A stretch of 64,000 bases of DNA from Streptomyces echinoruber (GCF_014651135.1 NZ_BMWH01000004.1:248001-312000), one strand, 5' to 3'. Counted from the stretch's first letter, positions 15,932-24,484 are shown. Notes: generated by a model from the sequence alone, not told the origin. Translations and numbers: made by a program.

Positions 15932-17212
15932 GACCGGAAACTCCATCTGCTCGGGAATCAACTCCGGAGACTCCACTTCATCTGTATCCATCTCATACCC
16001 TTTGAGAAGTTCCTGCCTGCACTCGGGACGCAATACAGCAGCAATAGCACGGCCAACCGCCTCAGCGACCGGAGGGGGAAACGCGTTACCCACCTGCCGG
16101 TACCGGGCCGTCTTCCTTCCTTGGAACTTCCAACCACGCGGGAAGCCCTGGATGATAGCCGCCTGTTCCACAGTCAGCATCGGTCCCGCATCACGGAAAA
16201 GGTCTCGCTCCGGATCGCACTCCTCGCGGTCATTGGCGACGCCCATGGCATCAATTCCCATAGCTGCCCAGGCACGCTTCGCCCTGGTTGGCCCAAGGTC
16301 AGCCCCACCATGCTTCCTGGACCCGCCCACGAGAGTTGGAGCAACCCCTCTACCAACGGTCTTCGCCTTCATGGCTGCGCGGCGCCACTTTTCGTAGACG
16401 TCTTTCCCTGTCCGCTCTCCAGGCTTCGCAGGCTTTCCCCACTTGTTTTTGTCCCAGAAGTCCTCGCAGCGCTCCCTCATGGTCTCATCCAGCTCACTTG
16501 CGACCGTAGCGCTTTTTCCTTCGAGACGCTTCGGCCAGATGAACCCGAAAGGGCTCTCCTTAAGGACATCATTGCGAATCGCAACAAGGATCGCCCGGGG
16601 CCGGAGCTGCGGCACGCCGAAATCACTGGCATCCAGCCGACGCCAGACCTTCCGCATGATTAGGTCCTGACGCACAGGCGAAGAGCTAACGTCGATTTCC
16701 GGAACGGAGTAGCCGGCTTCCCGTAGCTCGTCCAAAATCTCAGCCCGGTATTCAATGAACACCTCAGGGGGCTCGAGGATCCCTCGTACGTTCTCAATCA
16801 TGACCGCTTTGGGCTGCAGACGCCTGACAATTTTTAGCGCATCCGGAAAGAGGTCCCTCTCGTCTTCCCGCCCGAGCCTCTTTCCAGCCAGAGAGAACGG
16901 CGGGCATGGCACACCCCCGGCGAGCAGGTCAAGCTCACCTTCTTTAAGTCCGAGGCTGATGTGCTCATCAGAGTCCAGGAATTCCTTGACATCCATCGGC
17001 TTGAGTTCCTGGGCCTTTGCCTCGGTCCAGCCTGGCCAGCCCGCCACGTTTGCCCGGAGTGTCTGCACCGCATGGGGATCCCACTCAACTAGAGCAAGGT
17101 GATCAAATCCCGCGTTATGCAACCCAACGGCTTGCCCGCCAGCCCCTGCACAGATCTCGATCGAGGTCAGCGGCGGAGTGAACTGGGGGCGCTTCCGGCC
17201 GTTGGCGCGCAT
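15860..17212 (-). CDS. dcm: C5 cytosine DNA methyltransferase
   Basis: A 450-residue protein with motif I (SIEICAGAGGQAVGL, AdoMet) near residue 17, motif IV GGVPCPPFS with the catalytic Pro-Cys near 100, motif VI ENV near 140, motif VIII QLRPRAILVA near 202, a variable target-recognition region (about 215-340) and motif X RQVGNAFPPPVAEAVG near 378. It transfers a methyl group to cytosine C5. AGGAGGAG precedes the ATG by 5 nt. It lies 166 bp downstream of the SNF2-like gene on the same strand, as the last gene of the island's main operon or with its own promoter. The C-terminal 50 residues, acidic and poorly conserved-looking, are coded in the overlap with vsr. Target sequence unknown. Confidence 0.93.
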   Translation of the reverse strand: MRANGRKRPQFTPPLTSIEICAGAGGQAVGLHNAGFDHLALVEWDPHAVQTLRANVAGWPGWTEAKAQELKPMDVKEFLDSDEHISLGLKEGELDLLAGGVPCPPFSLAGKRLGREDERDLFPDALKIVRRLQPKAVMIENVRGILEPPEVFIEYRAEILDELREAGYSVPEIDVSSSPVRQDLIMRKVWRRLDASDFGVPQLRPRAILVAIRNDVLKESPFGFIWPKRLEGKSATVASELDETMRERCEDFWDKNKWGKPAKPGERTGKDVYEKWRRAAMKAKTVGRGVAPTLVGGSRKHGGADLGPTRAKRAWAAMGIDAMGVANDREECDPERDLFRDAGPMLTVEQAAIIQGFPRGWKFQGRKTARYRQVGNAFPPPVAEAVGRAIAAVLRPECRQELLKGYEMDTDEVESPELIPEQMEFPVSGASPQARAAREDSVSDFVSAGV

Positions 17213-17378
17213 GGGCGCTCCTCCTGGTGTGGCTCAAAACATGCGTCAGGTCGCGCCGAGTCAGGGCTTACGCCCTGTTTCTCGACCTCAAGATTCTCGC
17301 ACTCCTCCGTGATCGCCGTGCCAGAAGACGCCATCGGGACAGAGGAGCACCCTGAGCCAGAAGCTGAACCCCCAGAGG

Positions 17379-19196
17379 TTAACGACTTCCCACGTGCCGC
17401 AGCAAGGCCTCGATGTCACTCGGCGCTAGGCCTGCCGCTACAGATGGTTCTTCCTGCAGGTCAGCGAGCTGCTGCACCGTTGGGTCATCAAGGATCTTGC
17501 CCATGAACTCCAACTTCTGATCCAGACGGGCCGCAACGACCTCATCAATGGTGTTCTGGACAGCCAGGACCGTCACCCTTGTCTCGGTTCCGGGCGCGAG
17601 GCCAAGGCGATGGATCCGGTCAAGGCTCTGCAAGAACCGTCCAGCCATGAAGTCGCGATCGACGTACACCGCGTCATGGCAGACCTGGTGCAGGCTGATG
17701 CCCTCGCCCAAGGTCGCGGGGTTGGAGAGCAGCACCGCGCAGCTGGGATCCTCACGGAAGCGCCGCAACTGCTCGTCACGATCCGGAGTACCTCCGTGGA
17801 CCACGGCAGGACTGTACTTCTCAAGCATGCGTTCCAGAGTGGTCAAACTCCGGACAAAGGTGGTCCAAACAAGCGTCTTGCGCCCTTGCCGGGCATTCTC
17901 CGCGACGATAGCGACCGCTTCCTGATACTTGGGGGACAGCTCATAGTCAGGCAGGTTCTGCATGAGGGAGTACAGCGAGCTGCCTTCGGGGACCTCCAGC
18001 GGCGGGAGCTGGTAGGCCAGCGGCTCGTACTTACTGGCCCCTTCGAGGAGCAGTGCTGGACTTGTTGCCGCCATGAGCAGCCGCAGAGCGGTCTTGCCGA
18101 GCGCGCTGAGATCGTCCCTTGCCGTTCGCCTTCCTATGCCCCCGACGAGTGAGGTGTAAATCTCACTGTGCAGCGGGGGCATGTCGACGTACCGCATCCT
18201 CAGCCTGACCGGAGGAAGACCCAGCTCCTGCTTCGTCGTCCGGGTGAACAGCGGACGCAGCACAGAACTGGCGTAAGCCAGGTCTCCGCCGGCCACAGCC
18301 CGTGCAACGGTTCGCTGGCCATGTCCGGGCCAGACGAAGCCCAACAGGTTCTCCAGGTCCTTGGCCCCGTTCGGAGCCGGCGTACCGGTGAGGATGAGCC
18401 GTCGCTTCGCGAGCGGGCCAAGGGCCATGCATGCCGCGCCGTACGTGCCCCGAGCCCCCAGCTTCATCCGGTGAGCCTCATCAAGGATGATCATCGAGGG
18501 AGCTGCTTTCAGCCAACTGGCCAGCGTCGCGAGCGAACGGTCCAACCGTTCATAGTTGACGATCAGAACTTCGGCCCACCGGTCCATTGATCCATCAAGG
18601 ACGTGGGTGCGCAGCGGGTGGCGGAAGCACACTGCTGTCTCATAGCGCCAGGACTCATATGCGGACTTGGGGCATACGACCAGGACTCGGCTTACCCTGC
18701 CCTGAGTCTTCTGCGCGGCGTACACGGCAAGGGCCACACGTGTCTTGCCGGCGCCGGGCACGCTGAAGTTGGCTCCGTGCTGGAGTGAGAGCAGCTTGGC
18801 GATATCACGGAGCTGGAACTCGCTGAGTTCGCCTGTCCACGTATCGCCGAGCATGCCGGGGACATCCCTGGAGGCAATCTCGTCGGGGGGAGCAGCATGG
18901 GACAGTCGAGTCTCGACTGTGTTCGCGTCCTGGATGACACTCGCTACGAGATTGCGCAGCTCAGGGGACCACTCCACGCCCTCGTGATGCGGCCACCCGC
19001 TCAGGACGCTGAGATCGGCGAGCAGCTCGTCAAGCGCGACAGAGGCGCTCAACGGGCCGAGCTGGCCGCCCGTACGGAAACGGGCGGCCAGCTGGACGAG
19101 ATCCTGCTGGTATTGGTCGGTCGTCCGTAGCACGACGCGCGTGCGTGTTTCGTCGAACCCCAGATGCAGGGACGTTTCCGTCGCCTCGTTCGTCAC
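17379..19196 (-). CDS. SNF2-like DEAH-box helicase/translocase
   Basis: A 605-residue protein. The N-terminal 120 residues are unassigned. Helicase domain 1 follows, with a Q-like motif LSEFQLRDIAKLL, Walker A SVPGAGKTRVAL near 148, DEAH near 240 and LTGTPAPN near 274. Domain 2 has LVWTTFVRSLTTLERML, GGTPDRDEQLRRF and the SNF2 motif V-VI block LSNPATLGEGISLHQ and DRIHRLG. SNF2 proteins translocate on double-stranded DNA. The GTG start overlaps the TGA of the ParB-fold gene by 4 nt (GTGA), so translation is coupled, and GCGGAGGG supplies the ribosome site. Together they form the core of the island's presumed DNA-processing machine. Confidence 0.88.
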   Translation of the reverse strand: MTNEATETSLHLGFDETRTRVVLRTTDQYQQDLVQLAARFRTGGQLGPLSASVALDELLADLSVLSGWPHHEGVEWSPELRNLVASVIQDANTVETRLSHAAPPDEIASRDVPGMLGDTWTGELSEFQLRDIAKLLSLQHGANFSVPGAGKTRVALAVYAAQKTQGRVSRVLVVCPKSAYESWRYETAVCFRHPLRTHVLDGSMDRWAEVLIVNYERLDRSLATLASWLKAAPSMIILDEAHRMKLGARGTYGAACMALGPLAKRRLILTGTPAPNGAKDLENLLGFVWPGHGQRTVARAVAGGDLAYASSVLRPLFTRTTKQELGLPPVRLRMRYVDMPPLHSEIYTSLVGGIGRRTARDDLSALGKTALRLLMAATSPALLLEGASKYEPLAYQLPPLEVPEGSSLYSLMQNLPDYELSPKYQEAVAIVAENARQGRKTLVWTTFVRSLTTLERMLEKYSPAVVHGGTPDRDEQLRRFREDPSCAVLLSNPATLGEGISLHQVCHDAVYVDRDFMAGRFLQSLDRIHRLGLAPGTETRVTVLAVQNTIDEVVAARLDQKLEFMGKILDDPTVQQLADLQEEPSVAAGLAPSDIEALLRHVGSR

Positions 19197-20629
19197 CGGG
19201 AGCCCTCCGCGGACACAGCGTCCATGAGCCAGGACACCCCGTCGCCAGGGTTGGGAAGTCCTCGTGCCGCCTGCTGCGCAAGCTTCCGGAGACTAGCGCG
19301 GAGTTTCAGCACGGCCTCATCAAAGGCCTCTTCGTCAAGGCTTCGAGAGGTACGTGCCTGTACAAGGTCCATCACGCACTGATCGATGCTCGCACAGGCT
19401 TCCGCCAACCGGTCCTGAGCCTGCTGCTTACGCTTCCGCAAGCGGGTGTCACGGCCAGCAGCCTCAATCGCCTTGTCGAAAGCGTCCTTGGCTTCGTCGA
19501 GCACCGACTGTTCTTCTGCCTTGTCGCTGTCCGGCAGCTCTGCCTTACCGCTCCTGACAGCAGCACTGGCGCGGAGGATCCGGTCGTTCAGCGCTCTGGC
19601 TTCCGAAACAGCGGAAGACGCTGCGGGGACGGCCAAGCCAAGCCCCGGAATGGTCACCGCTTCCGGCTGATCCTCCGCAGGAGCAGACGCTTTGAGCGTG
19701 GCCGGCAGCGTCCGTTCGAGATACTTCCCCTTCAGGAAGCTCTCATCGATGTGCCGGACGTCCGTCTTCGAAAACTCGAGGAGAATCGCGGCCAGTCGCA
19801 GCTCCTTCAGCACCTCTGCCTGGTCACGATCGACGGACTCAAGCTTCACGTACAGACGGTGCAGCTCCTTCAGACGCTCCTGAGCACCTTCCCAGTCCAC
19901 CAGACGAAGCGCCACGCCGCCGGCCTGCTTGCTGCGGTCGATCAGTTCCCGGATGGTGCTCAGGATCCAGCGTTCCTGGTGATAAGTCCTGACCTGGATC
20001 CGGAATTCCTTGGCGATCTGCTCAGGCGTCCGGCCGAGGGAAGCCTGTTCCTCCATGGCCAGGAGCCGGTTGATGTAGGAGTAGTCACGGCGGTGGTCCT
20101 TGCGCAACTGCAGTGACAGCTCGACGGCGTTGATGTCCGCCCACGTGAACGACTCGGGCAGGACGCCCACGCGCATCGTCTGCATGCCCAGTTCCCGCAA
20201 AGCGGCGGCACGCGTGTTGCCGTTCACGAGCACACCGTGGTGTGTCACGAGTCCCGGATCATTCTGGCCGAACTGATGCAGGCTCTCCTTGAGCTTGTCG
20301 AAGTCCGGGTCCCGCAGGTTCGGGTCAGTCGGTGAAGCCTGCAGCAGGAACTTGAGGTAGTCCTGGCTTTCGGCGCTCCACGGATCTTTCTCAAGAGCCT
20401 CGTCCCGGACCGGGTCGTGGCTGCGCTGAGCACGGATCCGGTGGGTACCCGGGTTGAAGTACAGGCCATTCAGCGGAAGATCAATCACTTCGACATGAGC
20501 CTGCTGCTCGTTCCAGTCAACCGTGACGGTCTCCCTGGTGCCGCCGGCAGCCTTGACCTCTTCCACCTTCTTCTTGATCAGTTCGCTGAATTCGGCCGCG
20601 CGGGGCGGCGGCGGAAACTCCCGCAGCAT
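19193..20629 (-). CDS. ParB-fold (ParB/Srx-like) protein with coiled-coil C-terminus
   Basis: A 478-residue protein from ATG 20629, preceded by AGGAGGGGGAATC. The N-terminal ParB-like fold (about 45-190) has LPLNGLYFNPGTHRIRAQ and a NGNTRAAALRELG motif, the counterpart of the ParB Gly-X-X-Arg nucleotide-binding box. A helix-turn-helix-like tract (RTPEQIAKEFRIQVRTYHQ) follows near 215. The C-terminal 200 residues are helical, Ala/Glu/Arg-rich and likely coiled coil (residues about 345-460). ParB-fold proteins bind CTP or ATP or act as nucleases, and many sit in mobile or defence loci. It is not a chromosome-partition ParB, as no ParA is present. It is translationally coupled to the SNF2 gene. 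Confidence 0.8.
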   Translation of the reverse strand: MLREFPPPPRAAEFSELIKKKVEEVKAAGGTRETVTVDWNEQQAHVEVIDLPLNGLYFNPGTHRIRAQRSHDPVRDEALEKDPWSAESQDYLKFLLQASPTDPNLRDPDFDKLKESLHQFGQNDPGLVTHHGVLVNGNTRAAALRELGMQTMRVGVLPESFTWADINAVELSLQLRKDHRRDYSYINRLLAMEEQASLGRTPEQIAKEFRIQVRTYHQERWILSTIRELIDRSKQAGGVALRLVDWEGAQERLKELHRLYVKLESVDRDQAEVLKELRLAAILLEFSKTDVRHIDESFLKGKYLERTLPATLKASAPAEDQPEAVTIPGLGLAVPAASSAVSEARALNDRILRASAAVRSGKAELPDSDKAEEQSVLDEAKDAFDKAIEAAGRDTRLRKRKQQAQDRLAEACASIDQCVMDLVQARTSRSLDEEAFDEAVLKLRASLRKLAQQAARGLPNPGDGVSWLMDAVSAEGSR

Positions 20630-20645
20630 GATTCCCCCTCCTGTC

Positions 20646-21353
20646 CTAGTCGTTCGTGTCTTCGCCGTCGCCCATGTCCTCAAGTGCCTTAGCGAAGGCC
20701 TTACGGGACTCTTCTGGAAGAGTCCTGTAAATGCCCCACATCTTCTCCATAGGGCTGAAAGGCCTGCGGTCCGCGGCGATCCAGGACAGGAAGATCCTGC
20801 GTTCCATAGGAGACAGCGCTTCGGCGAGGTCCAGCATCATCCCTAGGTCAACCTCGCGGCCGGCGCTGCCCGCGCCGCAGCGCTTGCATTCCGTAACCAG
20901 CTGGTAGGTGACTCTTCCGTCGTCCAACAGCACCTTACGGCGAGCCACATTGAGCACGGCCTGTGTAACGCCGTCCTCGTAAGCCTCAGCTACCGCGATA
21001 CCACACGACCGGCACAGGTAGTTGTCCTCACTGAACACCTTCTGACGCTGTGCCGCAGTAAGGCCGGCCTTGTGCTTCGGCGTCTTCGACTTGCCGGGGA
21101 CCCAGACATCGGCGCCCCTGGACACGAAGCGCTGCTCCTGCTGCTTCAGGGAAGGATCGTCACGGCTGGTGTCAATCCGCCAACCATGGTCACGCAGATC
21201 CCGGATGCGCCTGTCGATCTGCGCCACGTCGGGAAAAGCCGCGCGCAGCTCAGCCTTCGTGAAGATTTTGCCCTCCCCCACTTCAAGCAGAAGCCACAGC
21301 GCTGCGCGCGCCATGCTTCCCAGCTTGGTGTCCTGCCACGACGGCAGCGTCAT
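20646..21353 (-). CDS. winged-helix plus zinc-ribbon HNH-like protein (island paralogue A)
   Basis: A 235-residue protein. Residues 15-75 look like a winged helix (LLLEVGEGKIFTKAELRAAF, DRRIRDLRDHGWRID). Residues about 95-160 contain an HNH-like zinc core with paired Cys (CRSCGI near 115 and CKRCGAG near 153), and a helical tail follows. The canonical HNH His residues are not evident, so nuclease activity is uncertain. GGAGGCGC lies 6 nt before the ATG. It is the first gene of the HNH-ParB-SNF2 operon, 16 bp from ParB. A clear paralogue on the opposite strand at 23028-23726 shares the DRR(I/M)RDLR and CxxCGI blocks. Confidence 0.75.
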   Translation of the reverse strand: MTLPSWQDTKLGSMARAALWLLLEVGEGKIFTKAELRAAFPDVAQIDRRIRDLRDHGWRIDTSRDDPSLKQQEQRFVSRGADVWVPGKSKTPKHKAGLTAAQRQKVFSEDNYLCRSCGIAVAEAYEDGVTQAVLNVARRKVLLDDGRVTYQLVTECKRCGAGSAGREVDLGMMLDLAEALSPMERRIFLSWIAADRRPFSPMEKMWGIYRTLPEESRKAFAKALEDMGDGEDTND

Positions 21354-21680
21354 CTAGCGCCTCCGGTCAATCAACAGCATGCCGACATAAAGGGCATGCA
21401 GAAACTATCCACGCACTACGTCAGCAACAGCATGAACGTGGACTAACCACCCCCGGCCGCCCGGCTGACGCTCCTGAGCGGCCCAGAGCTCAGTCTCGCA
21501 CCACACCCCGAAAGGACGTCCACCCACGGAACACTTGCTCTAGAAATAGCAAGAGCCGACTCGCCGACGCTCAGGCACAATTGCGAGACCTCAACAGCTC
21601 TTGGAGCAGCTCTTGGGGGGGAAGGCACGCCTTGGCATCGCAGGCCAGGGCAGGCAACGGGGAGACGGAGGCAGACCAGC
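21354..21680. promoter_or_regulatory. 327-bp divergent regulatory region of the island
   Basis: Lies between the minus-strand HNH-ParB-SNF2 operon and the plus-strand XRE regulator. It holds the 7-bp inverted repeat at 21377-21399, a CTTGCT/AGCAAG hairpin near 21533-21552 and two copies of GCTCTTGGAG/GCTCTTGGGG near 21598-21617. It is among the most AT-rich stretches of the window. No small gene is supported. Confidence 0.5.
21377..21399. promoter_or_regulatory. inverted-repeat operator upstream of the HNH-ParB-SNF2 operon
   Basis: GCATGCC-GACATAAAG-GGCATGC: perfect 7-bp arms and a 9-bp AT-rich spacer that, on the minus strand, contains TTTATGTC, a -10-like element. It lies 24 bp from the HNH-like ATG. 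Its placement fits repression of the operon, most simply by the divergent XRE protein. Confidence 0.55.
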
Positions 21681-22607
21681 ATGGGGCGGGGCGAGGACAC
21701 GACAGCGGCCCACAGATGGATAAACAAGGAGTTCAGCAGTGACGTTCCGCCAGCTAAGCGGGCCTTCGCCGCGGCCCTCCAGGAGCTGTGCCGTCATCTG
21801 GCTCCCGCGAAGTCGTCAGGCCAGCCTGCGAAGGCGCCGACCCAGGCAGAGGCTGCTCGGCACGTGAACTGCAGTGAAAGCTCTCTGTCCAGGTTCCTGA
21901 GCGGTCAGTACGTGCCCCGCCCTGAGTCGGTCGAACACATCTACAAAAAGGCGTGCACAGACGCGGGGGGCGAGGACCGCCTCAGCATCAGCCTCGACGA
22001 GCTGCTGGAGCTACGCGAACGAGCGGAAGCAGAGCGGTGCCACAGCTGTGTCGAGCTCAAGACGGACATGGAATCGCTCAACAAGCAGCTTCAAGAAGCA
22101 CAGGCTGATCGCGCAGGCCTGCAGGAAGCAGTCGCAGCGGGGGCGGCAGAGGTTGAGGCACTCCGGCGCGAAGTTGCCGAACTCAGAGCTGCCGTCGCGA
22201 AGCTGACGGCAGCCAAGGCCGGCCTGCAAGCACGTCTTGTAGCCAGAGCGGCGTCAGCTCCTCTGCCGGTCCCCCGCCGCAGGGGAGACCGGCAGAGGAG
22301 CAACGAGAAGAGGGACGTGGCAGCCGCGCGACAGGTGGCTAGACGCGCTGGAGAGCTGCATAACGGCGGCAGCCAGGCCACAGCACTGACGCTGTTGCGG
22401 CACACCACCGACGTGCTGAGCCCCATGGAGGTGGCGAGCCTGTTCCGCCAGCTCAGAGAGCATCAGCAGGACAAACTCGCCGACAACCTGCTCTACATCT
22501 ACGGACGTGACCGGCAAGACCACGACGTCCTGCGGGTGGCACTTGAGCTCCATGAACAGGGTGCTCCGAAGGACGCCGGCACGCTGCTACAGGCAGCAGT
22601 GGAGTAA
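21681..22607 (+). CDS. XRE-type HTH regulator with long coiled coil
   Basis: A 308-residue protein. The N-terminal HTH (about 45-90) includes TQAEAARHVNCSESSLSRFLSGQYVPRP, a lambda-Cro-like reader. Residues about 105-190 form a Glu/Ala/Leu heptad coiled coil (QAGLQ and AAEVEALRREVAELRA), with an isolated Cys-His-Ser-Cys before it. After a basic linker, the C-terminal 100 residues form helical hairpin repeats (LLRHTTDVLSPMEVASLFRQL, LLYIYGRDR). This build is common in streptomycete regulators near conflict loci. It diverges from the HNH-ParB-SNF2 operon and is the likely local regulator or sensor of the cassette. Confidence 0.75.
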   Translation: MGRGEDTTAAHRWINKEFSSDVPPAKRAFAAALQELCRHLAPAKSSGQPAKAPTQAEAARHVNCSESSLSRFLSGQYVPRPESVEHIYKKACTDAGGEDRLSISLDELLELRERAEAERCHSCVELKTDMESLNKQLQEAQADRAGLQEAVAAGAAEVEALRREVAELRAAVAKLTAAKAGLQARLVARAASAPLPVPRRRGDRQRSNEKRDVAAARQVARRAGELHNGGSQATALTLLRHTTDVLSPMEVASLFRQLREHQQDKLADNLLYIYGRDRQDHDVLRVALELHEQGAPKDAGTLLQAAVE

Positions 22608-22627
22608 CCACCGACGCGTCTTAAGCG

Positions 22628-22861
22628 TCAGCTCCGCTTCCGTGCGGGCGCGCTCCTGCCCTGCTCACAGCTCTCCTGCTCCGGCTGCGCCCGCCCTGCC
22701 GGCTCACCGTTGTCACACCAGGCAGCACGAAGGCGGCGCAACGCGTCGATGGCCCTCTCTGCCTTGGCGGACAGGATGGGGATCTGGTCCAGGACGTTGC
22801 CCACGCACCTGACTGCCATGAAGACGCCCACCGCTACAAGGGCCCAACTGGTCCTCTCCAT
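22628..22861 (-). CDS. small one-helix membrane protein
   Basis: A 77-residue protein with a hydrophobic N-terminal segment (WALVAVGVFMAV) and a basic, Gln/Arg/Ser-rich tail. No family is recognised. Support comes from a strong ribosome site (GGAGG 6 nt upstream, with a second one beyond it). It is convergent with the XRE gene and divergent from the second HNH-like gene, inside the island. Could be a membrane effector of the cassette or an unrelated small gene. Confidence 0.5.
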   Translation of the reverse strand: MERTSWALVAVGVFMAVRCVGNVLDQIPILSAKAERAIDALRRLRAAWCDNGEPAGRAQPEQESCEQGRSAPARKRS

Positions 22862-23027
22862 CAGTGCCTCCTGACCTCCTTAACAACTACCATCACGATC
22901 TTTCGCCGGACGTTGCCGAACAGCGCCGTCGCCACCGTGCTGACGTGCCGACGGTACAATAGTTCGGGCCGTCACCAGAAGGGGTTACGACGGCGCGGTA
23001 AGGCAACGTGCGGCAGAGGAGGAGACG

Positions 23028-23726
23028 GTGACGAACGAGCGCTCCGTCAGAAGGTCATCGAAGGTCAGGGTCGCCGAGTTCCTGGCGGGGGTGGGAGAGG
23101 GGAACGTCTTCACCAAGCTTCAGCTGTTCCAGGGCGTTCCCGGTGTCGCCCAAGCAGATCGCCGCATGCGCGACCTGCGTGAGCTGGGCTGGCGGATCGA
23201 CAACTACAAGACGGACCCGCGGCTGCAACCCGATGAGTACCGGCTCACCGCCATCGGAACCCGCATCGATCTGGGAGAGCAGCCGAAGCAGTCCACACGG
23301 CCACGAATCCCGGCCACTCGTCGCCGGGAAGCTCTCGAGAGGGCCGGGTTCGCATGCCAGAGCTGCGGTATCAGCGCCGGCGAAACGTATCCGGATGACG
23401 ACCAGAAGGCAGTGCTCAGCGTCCACCTTGTGGAACCGATACAGCCGGTAGACACAGAGCTTTCCAATCTCCGTGTCGAGTGCCAGCGATGCAGCACCGG
23501 TATCAGGGGTACCGGGAGAGCCCGCCCGACGCCGGAAGGAGTCCTGGAACGCGCGAGCGGTCTCAGCAGCCGCGAGGACAGGCGGCGGCTCTACCGGCTC
23601 ATGCAGTCCGGTCGGCCTGAACGTGACGAGGTCGAGCTGATCTTCGCCGAGTGGCTACGTCTGGAGCGCGAGGAAAGGCTGGACGTCATGCTGAAGCTGG
23701 CGGGGGCACTGATCGAGGAAGAGTGA
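23028..23726 (+). CDS. winged-helix plus zinc-ribbon HNH-like protein (island paralogue B)
   Basis: A 232-residue paralogue of the protein at 20646-21353. Shared features are EFLAGVGEGNVFTKLQLFQ, DRRMRDLRELGWRIDNYK (winged helix), CQSCGI and CQRCSTG (zinc core), and a helical tail with SSREDRRRLYRLMQSG. GGAGGAGACG precedes the GTG, and TACAAT (22955-22960) is a plausible -10. The zinc core is again without an obvious HNH triad. It closes the island on the right. Having two diverged copies suggests either a duplicated effector or recognition subunits for two different targets. Confidence 0.75.
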   Translation: MTNERSVRRSSKVRVAEFLAGVGEGNVFTKLQLFQGVPGVAQADRRMRDLRELGWRIDNYKTDPRLQPDEYRLTAIGTRIDLGEQPKQSTRPRIPATRRREALERAGFACQSCGISAGETYPDDDQKAVLSVHLVEPIQPVDTELSNLRVECQRCSTGIRGTGRARPTPEGVLERASGLSSREDRRRLYRLMQSGRPERDEVELIFAEWLRLEREERLDVMLKLAGALIEEE

Positions 23727-23800
23727 CTGGACTGCTCCGGACCGGTACTGGCCCGGTGTATCTCTTGGCGCCGCCCCGCTGGGCCTGACGGTTCAGCGGG

Positions 23801-24484
23801 TCACCCATTTCCGGGAACCTGCGCCTCGAACCGGGTCTGAGCACGGTCCAGGACGTCCTCCGCGTCGAAGCCGTGGACGTCGAGCCAGCGGAGAAGGTCA
23901 GTGATGACATCGATCACGCCTTCCTCCATGACCGTCTGCCTGAGCCTGCCGGGCGTCCGCCCCAGCGGAAACCGCACCGCGGTGTACAGGCCGAGGAGCG
24001 CATCGGCCCGGGTGATCCGCGGATCGTCGGCGTCGCCGTCCGTGGGCGCCCGCCCGGTCGCGAGCTCGCACCAGGTCACCTTGCCGTCCGGGCCCGGCTG
24101 GACCCCCCACCGTTCGGCCACCGCGTCGACCAGGGCCAGTCCCCTCCCGCCCTCGCTCTCGGCGTCGGCCCGGACGACCGCCGGCAGCGCGCGTACGTCC
24201 GGGTCGTGCACCTCGATACGCAGACGAGCGCCGTCCACCGACACGGCGAGGCCGGCCGGTGTGCCGCGGCCGACATGCGTGACGACGTTGGAGACGAGCT
24301 CGCTCACGCAGAGCTGGGCCTCGTCGACCACGCCGTGCAATCCCCAGAGCCCGAGATGTGTCCGTACGGCCTTGCGGAGAGCTGCCACTCCCTCGGGCTC
24401 GGCGGTGAAAGTCACGCTCCACCGCCTGCAAGACCTGCACGTCGTCCGGATCACGAAGGCTCCCTTCGCCTCGGCCAGCGCCAC
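23801..24484 (-). CDS. anti-sigma-like ATP-binding protein (HATPase) with extra C-terminal helical domain
   Basis: A 227-residue protein from GTG 24484, preceded by ACGGAG. Residues 20-150 form the HATPase_c_2 fold of RsbW-type serine kinases: DEAQLCVSELVSNVVTHVG (N box), LRIEVHDPD (G1) and SEGGRGLALVDAVAERWG (G2). The streptomycete family often pairs with XRE-DUF397 modules, as here, where it diverges from such a pair. The last 70 residues (RQTVMEEGVIDVITDLLRW, DAEDVLDRAQTRFEAQ) are an added helical domain that resembles the end of MazG-like pyrophosphohydrolases; this part is inference. Confidence 0.82.
   Translation of the reverse strand: MALAEAKGAFVIRTTCRSCRRWSVTFTAEPEGVAALRKAVRTHLGLWGLHGVVDEAQLCVSELVSNVVTHVGRGTPAGLAVSVDGARLRIEVHDPDVRALPAVVRADAESEGGRGLALVDAVAERWGVQPGPDGKVTWCELATGRAPTDGDADDPRITRADALLGLYTAVRFPLGRTPGRLRQTVMEEGVIDVITDLLRWLDVHGFDAEDVLDRAQTRFEAQVPGNG

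Noticed and set aside
19193..20629. Chromosome-partition ParB
   Set aside because: No ParA partner, different length and tail, and the gene is coupled to SNF2 in an island.
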